Below are positions 36,875 through 45,924 of a stretch of DNA of 64,000 nucleotides, in pieces. Position numbers and translations under genes: made by a program. Every line of letters starts with the position of its first letter. The first letter of the stretch is position 1. Location: assembly GCA_002503845.1 (NCBI GenBank), contig DASO01000001.1, positions 6,818-70,817 of the forward strand, in the 5' to 3' direction. Source of the stretch: Euryarchaeota archaeon UBA24. GTDB lineage: Archaea; Halobacteriota; Halobacteria; Halobacteriales; Hikarchaeaceae. Under the pieces are notes generated by a model. That model saw nothing but the letters and a program-made list of their open reading frames with translations, was not told where the DNA came from and did no database searches.

Positions 36875-37294
36875 ATGGAATCTTGTATTTTCTGTGCTAT
36901 CGTTGAAGGCGACATCCCCAGTTATTCTCTCTATGAAGATGAGACAACCCTGGCATTTCTTGATATCAATCCAATATCTACTGGCCACACTCTTGTAATT
37001 CCTAAATATCACTCTTCAAAAATCAATCAACTTCCCATTATGTTTGCAAATTCCTTGATGAACACAATCCACACTTTGACCGGGCCAATTGAGGAAGCTG
37101 TTGGTGCCAATGCTACCACAATAGCTTTTAATAACGGTATTGCAGCGGGCCAAGAAGTTCCACATGTCCATTGTCATATTATCCCCCGTTTTGAACAAGA
37201 CGGTGGTAAATCCGTCCATTCCCTAGTTAAGGAGTCATCCTCCACATCCACCGATTTCTCTGATATATTGATGTCCATCAAAAATTTGCTCTAG
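36875..37294 (+). CDS. HIT-family nucleotide hydrolase
   Basis: 139 residues from ATG 36875; the upstream GTG at 36854 was rejected because the family starts at the CIFC motif. CIFCAIVEGDIPS (about 4-16) begins the HIT domain, and the catalytic triad motif is VPHVHCHIIPR (about 97-107). HIT proteins cleave AMP from small adenylates such as Ap4A or AMP-lysine. Convergent with mcm, 3 nt between stop codons. Confidence 0.92.
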   Translation: MESCIFCAIVEGDIPSYSLYEDETTLAFLDINPISTGHTLVIPKYHSSKINQLPIMFANSLMNTIHTLTGPIEEAVGANATTIAFNNGIAAGQEVPHVHCHIIPRFEQDGGKSVHSLVKESSSTSTDFSDILMSIKNLL

Positions 37295-37297
37295 TTT

Positions 37298-39409
37298 TTA
37301 TCGACCTTTTAGCAACTTGTAATGGCCAGCAGACGGTTGATATATCTCTCCATTTTCTGACATTTTCTTAATCATGTGCTCCGTTTGAGTTTCGTCAATT
37401 CCTTTTTCTTTTGCACTTTCAATAATATCTAAAATGGGAGCGCCATCCTTCGGATGTTGCTCTGTCAATTTTTCTATTATTGATCTAATGGCCTTCACAC
37501 GATCAAATTGGTTCCTCGATTTTCCCATCTCAATTACTGTGGCATCAAAAATCCCAGTTTCAGGATCGATACCCACTTTTTCGAGGCTAGCACGGACGAG
37601 GTCAATAACCCTTTTTGCATCTCCTTTCTCAACAACATCCGAAAGACGAACTCTTGCACTCGCTTCCGCCAATCTGACCAATGCCTCCAATTTACGGGCA
37701 GTAACTGGAATTGGGCCTCCTACCTCCCTTACCGAACGAAGTCCCACATAAAAATCCTTGATTTCTTTCTGTGCTTCTTCACTCATAACGGGGAAACAAT
37801 TCCTCTTTGCATATGCAATATACTTTCTAAATAAATCAGGTTCTATCTCGGGTTTGACCTCCTCAACCACTTGACCCATTTCGACTGAATTTTCTCCCCT
37901 ATTCATTGCATATTTTTCTCTTGTCCCACGCTCTCCTATGTAATTAGTTTTAATTATATGCTCGGCAATCTTCTTGTCTAATTCTTCATTTGTCTCATCT
38001 AGAATTCTGAATATTAGATCAAACCGGGATATTAACGCAGGCTCGAGATTGATTTGATCCCCAATCGATTCGTAAGAATCATACTGTCCGTATTTTGGGT
38101 TCGCCGCCCCCAAAAGTGAACATCTACTCTTTAATGTAGCATTAATCCCTGCCTTTGCTATGCTTACAGTTTGCTGTTCAAGCGCCTCATGCATCGCGGA
38201 TCGGTCTTCTACTCGCATTTTATCAATCTCATCTACTGCAGCTATTCCTTTATCTGCTAATACCAGCGCTCCGGCTTCAAGCGACCATTGTTGTCCTCCT
38301 CCAAAATCATCTTTAACCGCCGCTGCGGTTAGACCTGCACTTGAACTTCCCTTTCCAGAGGTGTAGACCGAACGTGGTGCTATATGTCGAATATATTGTA
38401 ATAATTGCGATTTACCTGTACCTGGATCTCCGACCAATAATATGTGCACGTTCCCTCGAATTCTTGTACTATCTGGAAGATGCTTCGTCACTCCTGAAAA
38501 CAACTGCAGCGCAATTGCCAATTTTTCTTCTCCATATCCGTATATCGATGGAGCAACAGACCCTATCATTTGATCATATACATCTTCTTTTTTTGAGAGT
38601 TCAAGAATGGCTTCTTCGTCTTCTTCTGATATCTCTATATTTTCAAATTCTAAATCCTCTGAGACAATGGAAATACCTTCCATGTATACATCAAAAACTC
38701 TCAATTTTTCACTGCCTTTTTTCCTCTGTTCAAGTCTCAATGTCCCTGTCGCCACAACCCGATCTCCTGGGCTGACCAAACCACTTATATCATCTTCTAT
38801 GTGAATTTCTATACTCTGTGGTTGTTCTCCCCCTCTCAACCCCTCTGGGGATTCTTGTATGAGCAACGTTTGTGTATCTGAGAACGTTGATCTATCAAAC
38901 TTAATCTCAAATGGGCCCTGGCGTTCACATCCACCGCATACAAATGGTTCTTGGTATCCTCTAACCTGCGGTACATTTGTCACAGTTGCACAACGTTGGC
39001 ATTCAAATGCAGCTACATCCACTTTTGGACGGACATTAGTAGATTTTCGTATTAGTCCTTGAACCGATACGAGAGTATTCACATCTTTAGACCTAATCCC
39101 TCGTATTTCTGTTAATTCTTGTAAGTTGTAAATTCTAATATGGGCGCTCTCTAGCATGTCATCCGTTCGATACCGCAAATCCCCCACATTTACCAACGCC
39201 TGTTTTGCAGCTTCTGTCACATGATCTGGATGTGCGATGAAGTCATCCGCCATATTCGGATCAAATCTATACAGTTCGCCCCAATCTATGTTAAACGATC
39301 TTTGTTTTTTTGGATAGTTTTCAAGTAAAACCCCAACCTCTTCTTCACAATACGCATCTATGAACTCTTCAAAACGCTCGACTAGTTGTTGATTTATCGC
39401 TTGAGACAT
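37298..39409 (-). CDS. mcm: MCM replicative helicase
   Basis: 703 residues. The N-terminal domain has a zinc finger (CQRCATVTN near 133, CGGCERQ near 157) and an OB-fold; the AAA+ domain carries Walker A GDPGTGKSQ (about 331-339), Walker B VDEIDKM (about 390-396) and the arginine finger SRFDL (about 457-461); a winged helix lies at the C-terminus (about 620-703). It forms the hexameric helicase loaded by Orc1. No intein, unlike several haloarchaeal MCM genes. The upstream region (39410-39529) holds ORB-like elements. Confidence 0.97.
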   Translation of the reverse strand: MSQAINQQLVERFEEFIDAYCEEEVGVLLENYPKKQRSFNIDWGELYRFDPNMADDFIAHPDHVTEAAKQALVNVGDLRYRTDDMLESAHIRIYNLQELTEIRGIRSKDVNTLVSVQGLIRKSTNVRPKVDVAAFECQRCATVTNVPQVRGYQEPFVCGGCERQGPFEIKFDRSTFSDTQTLLIQESPEGLRGGEQPQSIEIHIEDDISGLVSPGDRVVATGTLRLEQRKKGSEKLRVFDVYMEGISIVSEDLEFENIEISEEDEEAILELSKKEDVYDQMIGSVAPSIYGYGEEKLAIALQLFSGVTKHLPDSTRIRGNVHILLVGDPGTGKSQLLQYIRHIAPRSVYTSGKGSSSAGLTAAAVKDDFGGGQQWSLEAGALVLADKGIAAVDEIDKMRVEDRSAMHEALEQQTVSIAKAGINATLKSRCSLLGAANPKYGQYDSYESIGDQINLEPALISRFDLIFRILDETNEELDKKIAEHIIKTNYIGERGTREKYAMNRGENSVEMGQVVEEVKPEIEPDLFRKYIAYAKRNCFPVMSEEAQKEIKDFYVGLRSVREVGGPIPVTARKLEALVRLAEASARVRLSDVVEKGDAKRVIDLVRASLEKVGIDPETGIFDATVIEMGKSRNQFDRVKAIRSIIEKLTEQHPKDGAPILDIIESAKEKGIDETQTEHMIKKMSENGEIYQPSAGHYKLLKGR

Positions 39410-39436
39410 ACCCTATACTTAACAATTCTAAACTTA

Positions 39437-39448
39437 TCTGACATAAGT
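39437..39448 (-). repeat. 12-mer shared with the replication origin
   Basis: On the minus strand it reads ACTTATGTCAGA, identical to 6569-6580 at the origin. It lies about 30-40 nt upstream of the mcm ATG. Confidence 0.5.
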
Positions 39449-39463
39449 ACCCTTGGCAAGCGT

Positions 39464-39486
39464 GCGGACTGGAAGTGAAGGGGGTC
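39464..39486 (+). promoter_or_regulatory. ORB-like element upstream of mcm
   Basis: ACTGGAAGTGAAGGGGGT matches the right half of the origin ORB (AGTGGAAACGAAAGGGGGT) including the G-rich tail, with one fewer A and a few substitutions. The left dyad arm is poor. Confidence 0.55.
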
Positions 39487-39490
39487 CTAA

Positions 39491-39504
39491 TTTCCATTGG
39501 AATC
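39491..39504 (-). promoter_or_regulatory. Mini-ORB-like dyad upstream of mcm
   Basis: TTTCCATTGGAATC contains perfect ORB arms TTCCA and TGGAA around one base, as in the origin's TTCCA-G-TGGAA. It lies next to the site at 39464-39486 and about 25 nt from tRNA-Pro. Confidence 0.5.
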
Positions 39505-39529
39505 AACGATGAGAGATGAAGAATTCTGA

Positions 39530-39602
39530 TGGGACCACCCGGATTTGAACCGGGGTCGCAGCGTCCCAAACGCTGAAGTATACCAGGCTAACCCATGGTC
39601 CC
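39530..39602 (-). tRNA. tRNA-Pro (TGG anticodon)
   Basis: Minus strand: acceptor GGGACCA/TGGTCCC, anticodon stem CAGCG/CGCTG with loop TTTGGGA (anticodon TGG), T arm CCCGG-TTCAAAT-CCGGG, discriminator A. No intron and no encoded CCA. Confidence 0.95.
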
Positions 39603-39642
39603 GCCTACCCACATTTTCCCGTGAACACCGTAAAGTTTCCGC

Positions 39643-40365
39643 TTATTCTTTTTTAATTTCTACACTAGATCCTCTCCCAATATGGATCTCGTTTGCCATA
39701 TTGACGAAGAGACCATGATCTACCACTCCTGGAATATTTGAAATTTCTTTACTTAATTCTAATGGGGATTTTATATCTCCAAAATCACAGTCAAGAAGAA
39801 TATTTCCATTTTCAGTCGAAACTGGGCCATCCTTCCTAATCGAATATCGCAGCTCGGGCGTTCCACCCATTTTTTTAATCCTAGATGAGACAACAGTCCT
39901 TGAAGAGAATATCACTTCAACTGGAACTGTTTTATTTAAAACCTCTGATACCTTGGTGGAATCTACCGCAACTATGAATTGCTCCGCAGCAGAAGCCACA
40001 ATTTTCTCTCTTGTGTGTGCGGCCCCCCCTCCTTTAACCAAATCAAAACCAGAAACTTGATCTGCTCCATCGATAGCGATGTCAACGCGATCTACTTCTG
40101 ACAATCTTAGTAGTGGGATTCCAACTGTTTCTGCCAATTGACTAGATTGAAAGGATGTTGATACCCCTTGAATATCTAATCCTTGTTCTACAGCTTTACC
40201 AAGTGTTTGTATGGCATACAGCGCCGTGCTACCTGTTCCAAGACCTACAATATCCCCTTCTGAGACTAGAGAAGCCGCACTCTCTCCTGCTAATCTTTTT
40301 TCTTCTTCCGATCCACTAGTTGCTTTGGTAAAAATATCTCTAGTTGGATCATAGGTATATCTCAT
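39643..40365 (-). CDS. rpiA: Ribose-5-phosphate isomerase A
   Basis: 240 residues with the RpiA signatures GLGTGSTALYAI (about 40-51), DGADQV (about 98-103) and KGGGAAHTREKIVAS (about 110-124), the last holding the catalytic glutamate and lysine. It interconverts ribulose 5-phosphate and ribose 5-phosphate, feeding PRPP synthesis. A short N-terminal extension (about 20 residues) precedes the core; a later Met is not available there. It is 3 nt downstream of the second orc gene and probably in one transcript with it. Confidence 0.95.
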   Translation of the reverse strand: MRYTYDPTRDIFTKATSGSEEEKRLAGESAASLVSEGDIVGLGTGSTALYAIQTLGKAVEQGLDIQGVSTSFQSSQLAETVGIPLLRLSEVDRVDIAIDGADQVSGFDLVKGGGAAHTREKIVASAAEQFIVAVDSTKVSEVLNKTVPVEVIFSSRTVVSSRIKKMGGTPELRYSIRKDGPVSTENGNILLDCDFGDIKSPLELSKEISNIPGVVDHGLFVNMANEIHIGRGSSVEIKKE

Positions 40366-40368
40366 GTC

Positions 40369-41514
40369 TTATAATTTCACGGAATACCTGTCAAGATAAA
40401 CCTCTACCGCGTCAGGTTTATACAAAAGTTCTATTTCTCTAGACCTTCCCCTCCCTTCTATTGGCTTATACGCAGCTGTTATTATTCCAACTTCCTCGAG
40501 CTTGTTTACTATCTCTGAGTATCTAGTATAGCCCAATCCCGTCTGTTCATGAAACACATCATAGACGTCACCAGCCCTTTCACCCGAGTAATCCACTAAA
40601 ACATGAAGTAGCCCTCTTTCTGAATCTGTTAGATTCTGAATACTCCTCGATAGATGCACGTATTTTGCAGATTCATACGCTTTGTCTATATCTTCAATAA
40701 TAATCTCTCTTGCTGCACGCATCTCCGCATTAAGACCCGCACGCCTTAATAAATCTATTCCCACTCTTAAATCCCCCTTTTCTGCGGTCAGTGTTGCAGC
40801 GTAGTTCAACACATCTTCTGAAACAACGCCTTCATAAAATCCTCTCTTAACTCTGACCCCGAGAATATCTAGGATTTCTGAAAAACCATACGGGGGGAAA
40901 TAAACTTCTTCAGGACGAAATACACTTTGAACACGAGAATCGAGTCTAGATATTGCCTCTAAAGCAGGGTCAGAAGATATAATTATCACTCCAATACGAG
41001 CACCTTGTTGTACCTCATGCGCACGCAACAATGAATATAATGTGTCCGATGCTTCCTTTTCATAAAACAAATAATTTACATCATCCAGTGCCACTATCAG
41101 CGTCTCATCATCTTCCACTATGCGCTCTGTAACTTGCCTAAATAACTTCTTAAATGAAATCCCACTAGACGGCGGCTCGTACGAAAAAACTGATTCAAAC
41201 AATCGTGAAAAAACAGAATAACGCGTAGAATCAACTTGACAATTAATTTGCACCGTTTTTATTTTTGGATAAAGTTCTAATTCATCAAATAAAACTTTAA
41301 CAGCTGTTGTTTTACCTGTGCCAGGTGGACCCTGAGCATATACACTCAACGGCCGCGATTTTCTAATCGCTGGACGCAATGCGAATGTAAAAGTATTCAT
41401 CTGGTTTTCTCGATGAACAAACTTTTCTGGCATATGGTCTACTTCAAATATCTGCTCGTCTCTAAAAACCGATTCATCCCAAGACAACATATCTCTTGAA
41501 GCGCTGTCTTTCAT
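40369..41514 (-). CDS. Second Orc1/Cdc6-family initiator
   Basis: 381 residues from the ATG at 41514. A TATA-like TTAAATAG lies about 27 nt upstream of it and inside the longer reading frame (ATG 41553), so the shorter form is preferred. AAA+ core with Walker A GPPGTGKTTAV (about 61-71), a Walker B variant VALDDVNYLF (about 140-149, the usual DE being DD) and the sensor region SRLDSRVQSVF (about 186-196). A C-terminal winged helix follows (about 300-381). It is a paralogue of orc1 at 7042, possibly for another origin or a regulatory role. Confidence 0.92.
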   Translation of the reverse strand: MKDSASRDMLSWDESVFRDEQIFEVDHMPEKFVHRENQMNTFTFALRPAIRKSRPLSVYAQGPPGTGKTTAVKVLFDELELYPKIKTVQINCQVDSTRYSVFSRLFESVFSYEPPSSGISFKKLFRQVTERIVEDDETLIVALDDVNYLFYEKEASDTLYSLLRAHEVQQGARIGVIIISSDPALEAISRLDSRVQSVFRPEEVYFPPYGFSEILDILGVRVKRGFYEGVVSEDVLNYAATLTAEKGDLRVGIDLLRRAGLNAEMRAAREIIIEDIDKAYESAKYVHLSRSIQNLTDSERGLLHVLVDYSGERAGDVYDVFHEQTGLGYTRYSEIVNKLEEVGIITAAYKPIEGRGRSREIELLYKPDAVEVYLDRYSVKL

Positions 41515-41674
41515 CACTTTCACTTCACTCTTGTGGCTATTTAACCTTTGCATCTATTTGCAAACTTTCCCTCCGAATCCACCATCATACCATTCCAATT
41601 TCACCTCTATTCCGATCCCCCTTGGCAGAAATGCATGGCAATGAATTTTTACATCATCCCTCTGATTTAATACT

Positions 41675-42499
41675 ATGCAGACAAAGCTGATTGAAAAAAA
41701 GATTAATTCAATTCAAGCAGCATTAATTCCCAAAACCCGTGTTTTAGTTTCTTTTTCTGGTGGTGTGGATTCTAGCGTAGTCGCCGCAATTGCTCACGAG
41801 GCACTGGGGAAAAACGCAATAGCATGCACTGCAAAAAGCGAAACTCTACCCGAATCCGAACTTTTAGATTCTATTAGCATTGCCGAAGAAATAGGAATCC
41901 GACATGAGATAGTCAATTTCTCAGAACTTGACAATCCTGATTTTGTCGTAAATGATACCTTCAGATGTTATCATTGTCAACACATGCGATTTGAAAAAAT
42001 GTATGAATTTGCTAGGAAAATGGACATAACCACAGTGTGCGACGGGACTAATGCTTCAGATCTAAACGCGACACACAGGCCCGGACTTCGTGCAATAAAA
42101 GAACTCCAAGTTTTCTCCCCCCTTCTTGAATTCAATGTGACAAAAGAAGGCGTTCGTGATATAGCTCGTTTTTATAATTTATCAGTGGCAGAAAAACCAG
42201 CAATGGCATGTCTGTCTTCCCGAATTCCAACTGGAATCCCAGTCACATCTGAACGATTAGCACGTATAGAACAAGCAGAATCTATTATACTCAATATAGG
42301 ATTTTCACAAGTCCGCGTCAGAGATCACGACGGAATCGCCCGAATCGAAGTTGGGCAACACGAACTCGACCGTCTAAAAGATCCAATTTTAACAAAAAAA
42401 ATTGAAGAGTCTCTACTAACTATAGGATTCAATCAGGTCATCATCGACCCATCTGGATATAGGACTGGGGGGGCAAACTTACTCTCTACAAAAAAATAA
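41675..42499 (+). CDS. larE: ATP-dependent sacrificial sulfur transferase LarE
   Basis: 274 residues. The PP-loop is VSFSGGVDSSVVAA (about 25-38); conserved downstream segments are YHCQHMRFEKMYE (about 99-111), CDGTNASDLNATHRPGLRA (about 122-140) and AEKPAMACLSSRIPTGIPVT (about 172-191). That segment has the cysteine which in Lactobacillus LarE gives up its sulfur while building the nickel-pincer cofactor. The PP-loop group also includes other thiolases, so the lactate-racemase link is tentative: no larA, larB or larC lies in the window. Confidence 0.85.
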   Translation: MQTKLIEKKINSIQAALIPKTRVLVSFSGGVDSSVVAAIAHEALGKNAIACTAKSETLPESELLDSISIAEEIGIRHEIVNFSELDNPDFVVNDTFRCYHCQHMRFEKMYEFARKMDITTVCDGTNASDLNATHRPGLRAIKELQVFSPLLEFNVTKEGVRDIARFYNLSVAEKPAMACLSSRIPTGIPVTSERLARIEQAESIILNIGFSQVRVRDHDGIARIEVGQHELDRLKDPILTKKIEESLLTIGFNQVIIDPSGYRTGGANLLSTKK

Positions 42500-42556
42500 T
42501 ACCCATCAACGTTCAGTAGAAACCTTTTTTTTCCAACCGTATAGTTTCTAAGGTGC

Positions 42557-42631
42557 AGCGCGATAGGATAGCCAGGATATTCCGCCGGGCTCATAACCCG
42601 GAGATCGGTGATTCAAATTCACCTCGCGCTA
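42557..42631 (+). tRNA. Initiator tRNA-Met (CAT anticodon)
   Basis: Acceptor AGCGCGA/TCGCGCT with A1-T72, anticodon stem CCGGG/CCCGG with loop CTCATAA, T arm GGTGA-TTCAAAT-TCACC, discriminator A. The A1-T72 pair and the three G-C pairs next to the anticodon loop are initiator features, and the sequence closely resembles archaeal initiator tRNA. No intron. Confidence 0.93.
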
Positions 42632-42643
42632 TGCGTATTAGAT

Positions 42644-43582
42644 TTATTCTTTTCCAGCCCACTTTGCTATTAAAAGCGTTCCTTCAAATAATCCTACCAT
42701 TGTCAGAGTTACAATCAAAGGGGCCATTCCCGTTGGATCTGGGCTGAAAATAAAAGAAAGTCCCAAGAACCCTCCCCAAAATAAAATTCTTCTTTTTACT
42801 AACCATTTCCTAGTCACAATTCTCATCAACAAAGCAAGCATCACGAAAATGGGTATTTGGAATACAATCGCTAGGTATCCCATCAAAACCAATATGAGGT
42901 TAAACGTCTGCCCTAACCCAAACCCAATTGTTGCTATACTTTCAGAATAGTATAAAAAATATGTAAAAATAACGGGCAAGATGATGAAATATGCAAAACT
43001 AACACCAACTAGTGCCAGTACCAAACTCGTTGGTATGGCAGCCAAATAATACCGGCGCTCATGCTCGTAGAGCCCCGGACGCATGAAGACATACGTTTGC
43101 CATACTCCAATGGGCAATGCAATTATTAGCCCAACTAAGCTGGCCACTTTAAATTCTGTGAATTTAAGTTCCAATATTCCGTACAACCTAGGTCTTGTAA
43201 CATCACTTACTGGAAGTATTGAGTCCCATAGAAAGTTAATCGCCACATCTGCAAAAGGAAATGTAATGACGCTGACCAATCCTGCAACCCCTACTACTAC
43301 TGCCAATCTTTTTATTAATTCTCCTATGTGATCTACTATCGGCAACTCCCTGTCATCTTTCGGTCCTTTTTTTCCACCGATGAAATCTCCCTGTGCACTA
43401 TCTTTTTCCACTATCTCTTGAACCGTTTCTTTAATTTTTCCGGCAAGGTTTTCACTAATCCCTGAAACTGAAGCAAGATCACTTTTTTCTGCAACTTGAA
43501 GCGCCTCAATAGTACCAAAACCAGCCTCATCAAGTGATTGGGCTTTAATTTCTCCAACACCGGGTATATCTATTAATTTCAT
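42644..43582 (-). CDS. TatC translocase with N-terminal helix-hairpin-helix domain
   Basis: 312 residues in two parts. Residues 1-60 form a helix-hairpin-helix-like region (IDIPGVGEIKAQSLDEAGF, then LASVSGISENLAGKIKETVQE), as in DNA-binding or protein-binding HhH domains. Residues 80-312 are TatC: LPIVDHIGELIKRLAVVV begins it, followed by six transmembrane segments with the glutamate of ELKFTEFK in the first periplasmic-side loop and MRPGLYEHERRY on the cytoplasmic side. TatC is the receptor for twin-arginine signal peptides. It is divergent from the double TatC gene, as in haloarchaea. Corresponds to TatCo. Confidence 0.9.
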   Translation of the reverse strand: MKLIDIPGVGEIKAQSLDEAGFGTIEALQVAEKSDLASVSGISENLAGKIKETVQEIVEKDSAQGDFIGGKKGPKDDRELPIVDHIGELIKRLAVVVGVAGLVSVITFPFADVAINFLWDSILPVSDVTRPRLYGILELKFTEFKVASLVGLIIALPIGVWQTYVFMRPGLYEHERRYYLAAIPTSLVLALVGVSFAYFIILPVIFTYFLYYSESIATIGFGLGQTFNLILVLMGYLAIVFQIPIFVMLALLMRIVTRKWLVKRRILFWGGFLGLSFIFSPDPTGMAPLIVTLTMVGLFEGTLLIAKWAGKE

Positions 43583-43698
43583 TTCATTAAAGGAACTTTT
43601 CCATCCACACGACCCTTAAGTGAGGTAACTGGTATAGATCTTTTTGTAGAGATGCATACCGATAAGGTTCTCCTCGAGAAAGAAAATATCACAATAAG

Positions 43699-45876
43699 AT
43701 GAGTGTCAGCGACTTCTTAAATCCTGATGCACGCAAAACATTCGATAAAGGCAGAAAAACAGCATCAGACATGCTGACCGCAGCAAGATCGAAACTACGC
43801 CATGTGTTCCTCGTTTTCGTCGTTGTTCTATTGGCCACTATCTATGCCATGCGTTTATGGATCTGGCCTAGTTTAAAACAAGATTTACTCTCCCGTGGCG
43901 CCGATGTTATTGTACTAACACCTTTTGATGTTATCTTGCTGCAAGCCAAAATTGGTATCCTTGTCGGTATCATATTCTGTATACCCTTTTTCTTGTATTA
44001 CTCCCGGGACGCACTCAAAGAGCGTGGAATCTATCCTAAAACGGACATACCTATTTGGAAATTAATTGGGATGGGGCTACTCTCTACATTCCTCTTTTTT
44101 GGAGGCATTGCATATTCTTATAGAATTTTTTTCCCATTAATGTTTGATTTTTTGGCCTATAATGCAGTCAGTGCAGGCCTCTCTCCAACATATTCCATTG
44201 TGGAATGGACACAATTCATTTTCGTTCTCGGTTTCGCGTTCGGCCTCGCAGCACAGTTACCCTTAGTTATGACAACATTATCCTATACAGAACTTGTTCC
44301 ATACGAAACGTTCAGAGATAAGTGGAAATACGCAGTTTTAGGAATGTTTGCATTCGGAGCTATATTTTCTCCACCCGATCCATTTACTCAAATTTTATGG
44401 GCTGCACCTCTAGTTGTTTTATATGGATTTAGTTTGTACTTATCCAAGATAGCCGTCTCATTTCGTAGGGGAAAAGACAGTATTGATATACTCAAAACCG
44501 CGCGTAAAAAATCTACAATCATTATAGCCACAATAACCATGACCAGTGCTGCTGGCTATTGGATATCTACTATTGGAGTAACTCAAATTCTAACTTTGGT
44601 GGGCTCACTCCAAAATTATATTACTAGCACACCTCCCAATCTTCTCAATCAATCTTGGCAAATAACTATAGTCCCACCTGTTGTATTCGCACTATCAATC
44701 GGTCTTGTCTCTGGACTCTTAGTACTACTATATCACTCTATACCTGAATTAGAGCCTAGAGTTGTCTTCGGTGACCCTACTGCAATCGATCTAGAATCTC
44801 TCGATGTTGAAGGTCTCCAAATGGCCCCTCCTGAAGCCCTCATCCAATTGACAGAAGAAAAAGGACTTGCCATGGCCTCCCGCGCAATTGAAGCAGGGGA
44901 TGCGGAAAGGGCCCAAGCCATCTTACGAGCAGTCGACTCTGCCAATCAAATGCGTGCTGTAGATATGTTATATCATTTTGATGAAGAAGAATGGAACCGA
45001 ATGCAAAAAGAAAGATTAGAACAAAAAAGAAAAAGAAAGTTCGAAGGATCTTTCAAACGAGCAACCGCTGGGATTGTAAGTTCGGTCTCAGAAAAAGAAG
45101 TTGGAGAAGAAGACATAGGTGGATATGCCTACGACATCGCATTCTTATTTGATACCTTACGATCTAAAACTTTCAGAATTTTTGGAGTATTCATAACCGT
45201 CTTGGTAAGTGTTTTTACATTCCTCTATACGGGGGGAATCGGACAGTTGAAAAACGATTTTATTCGGCGTCTCCCTGATATAGTCCGCCCAGAAGAAGTT
45301 AGTATAATAACTCTCCACCCCGTAGAAGCACTCATTTTTGAAATTAAAATCGCGACCCTATTGGGTCTTGTCGCAACGTTACCCTGCATCCTCTATTACC
45401 TGTGGCCCGCCCTCAAAAAACGCGGTATAATCAAAGGCGATCGAAACGTAGCATTCAGTTGGGCTGGGGCCATATCTATAGGGCTTCTTTTTGGCAGCGC
45501 GTTGGGGTATCTTTACGTGGCCCCCGCTTTCGTTTCATATTTCGTATATGATGGAATCCGAGCAAACATGCTTGTAACTTATCGGGTATCTAATTTCTTT
45601 TGGCTTATTTTCTTTTGCACCATCGGAATTGGACTTTGGATAGATATTATTGTAACAATGATAATGTTCCATCGAGCAAGAATAGTTTCCTACACCACCA
45701 TGTACAAAAATTGGCGTGCCGTGACGGTTGGAACTCTAGTCCTTTCCGCCGTATTTACTCCTCCTAGTGTCATAACAATGGTTCTAGTCACATTTCCTAT
45801 TATGATCGCGTATGGAATTGGGCTATCTGTATTATGGATATATGATAAAATAAAACCATTTGAAGTTCCTACATAA
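43699..45876 (+). CDS. tatCt: Double-length TatC (TatCt type)
   Basis: 725 residues containing two TatC units in tandem: about 30-260 and about 495-715, each with six transmembrane segments and each retaining TatC loops (for example YSRDALKERGIYP and YLWPALKKRGIIKG). About 270-345 holds two extra membrane segments; about 360-490 is a charged cytoplasmic linker. Such a fused TatC is known from haloarchaea, where most secreted proteins use the Tat pathway. No TatA gene is visible in the window. Confidence 0.95.
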   Translation: MSVSDFLNPDARKTFDKGRKTASDMLTAARSKLRHVFLVFVVVLLATIYAMRLWIWPSLKQDLLSRGADVIVLTPFDVILLQAKIGILVGIIFCIPFFLYYSRDALKERGIYPKTDIPIWKLIGMGLLSTFLFFGGIAYSYRIFFPLMFDFLAYNAVSAGLSPTYSIVEWTQFIFVLGFAFGLAAQLPLVMTTLSYTELVPYETFRDKWKYAVLGMFAFGAIFSPPDPFTQILWAAPLVVLYGFSLYLSKIAVSFRRGKDSIDILKTARKKSTIIIATITMTSAAGYWISTIGVTQILTLVGSLQNYITSTPPNLLNQSWQITIVPPVVFALSIGLVSGLLVLLYHSIPELEPRVVFGDPTAIDLESLDVEGLQMAPPEALIQLTEEKGLAMASRAIEAGDAERAQAILRAVDSANQMRAVDMLYHFDEEEWNRMQKERLEQKRKRKFEGSFKRATAGIVSSVSEKEVGEEDIGGYAYDIAFLFDTLRSKTFRIFGVFITVLVSVFTFLYTGGIGQLKNDFIRRLPDIVRPEEVSIITLHPVEALIFEIKIATLLGLVATLPCILYYLWPALKKRGIIKGDRNVAFSWAGAISIGLLFGSALGYLYVAPAFVSYFVYDGIRANMLVTYRVSNFFWLIFFCTIGIGLWIDIIVTMIMFHRARIVSYTTMYKNWRAVTVGTLVLSAVFTPPSVITMVLVTFPIMIAYGIGLSVLWIYDKIKPFEVPT

Positions 45877-45924
45877 CTGTCCAATATCCCTTTATTTTAA
45901 TACTCAAACCACTCTAAAAATAAT

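Noticed and set aside
41554-41674. ORB-like sites upstream of the second orc gene
   Set aside because: Only weak partial matches (ATTGGAAT type) without a dyad or G-rich tail.
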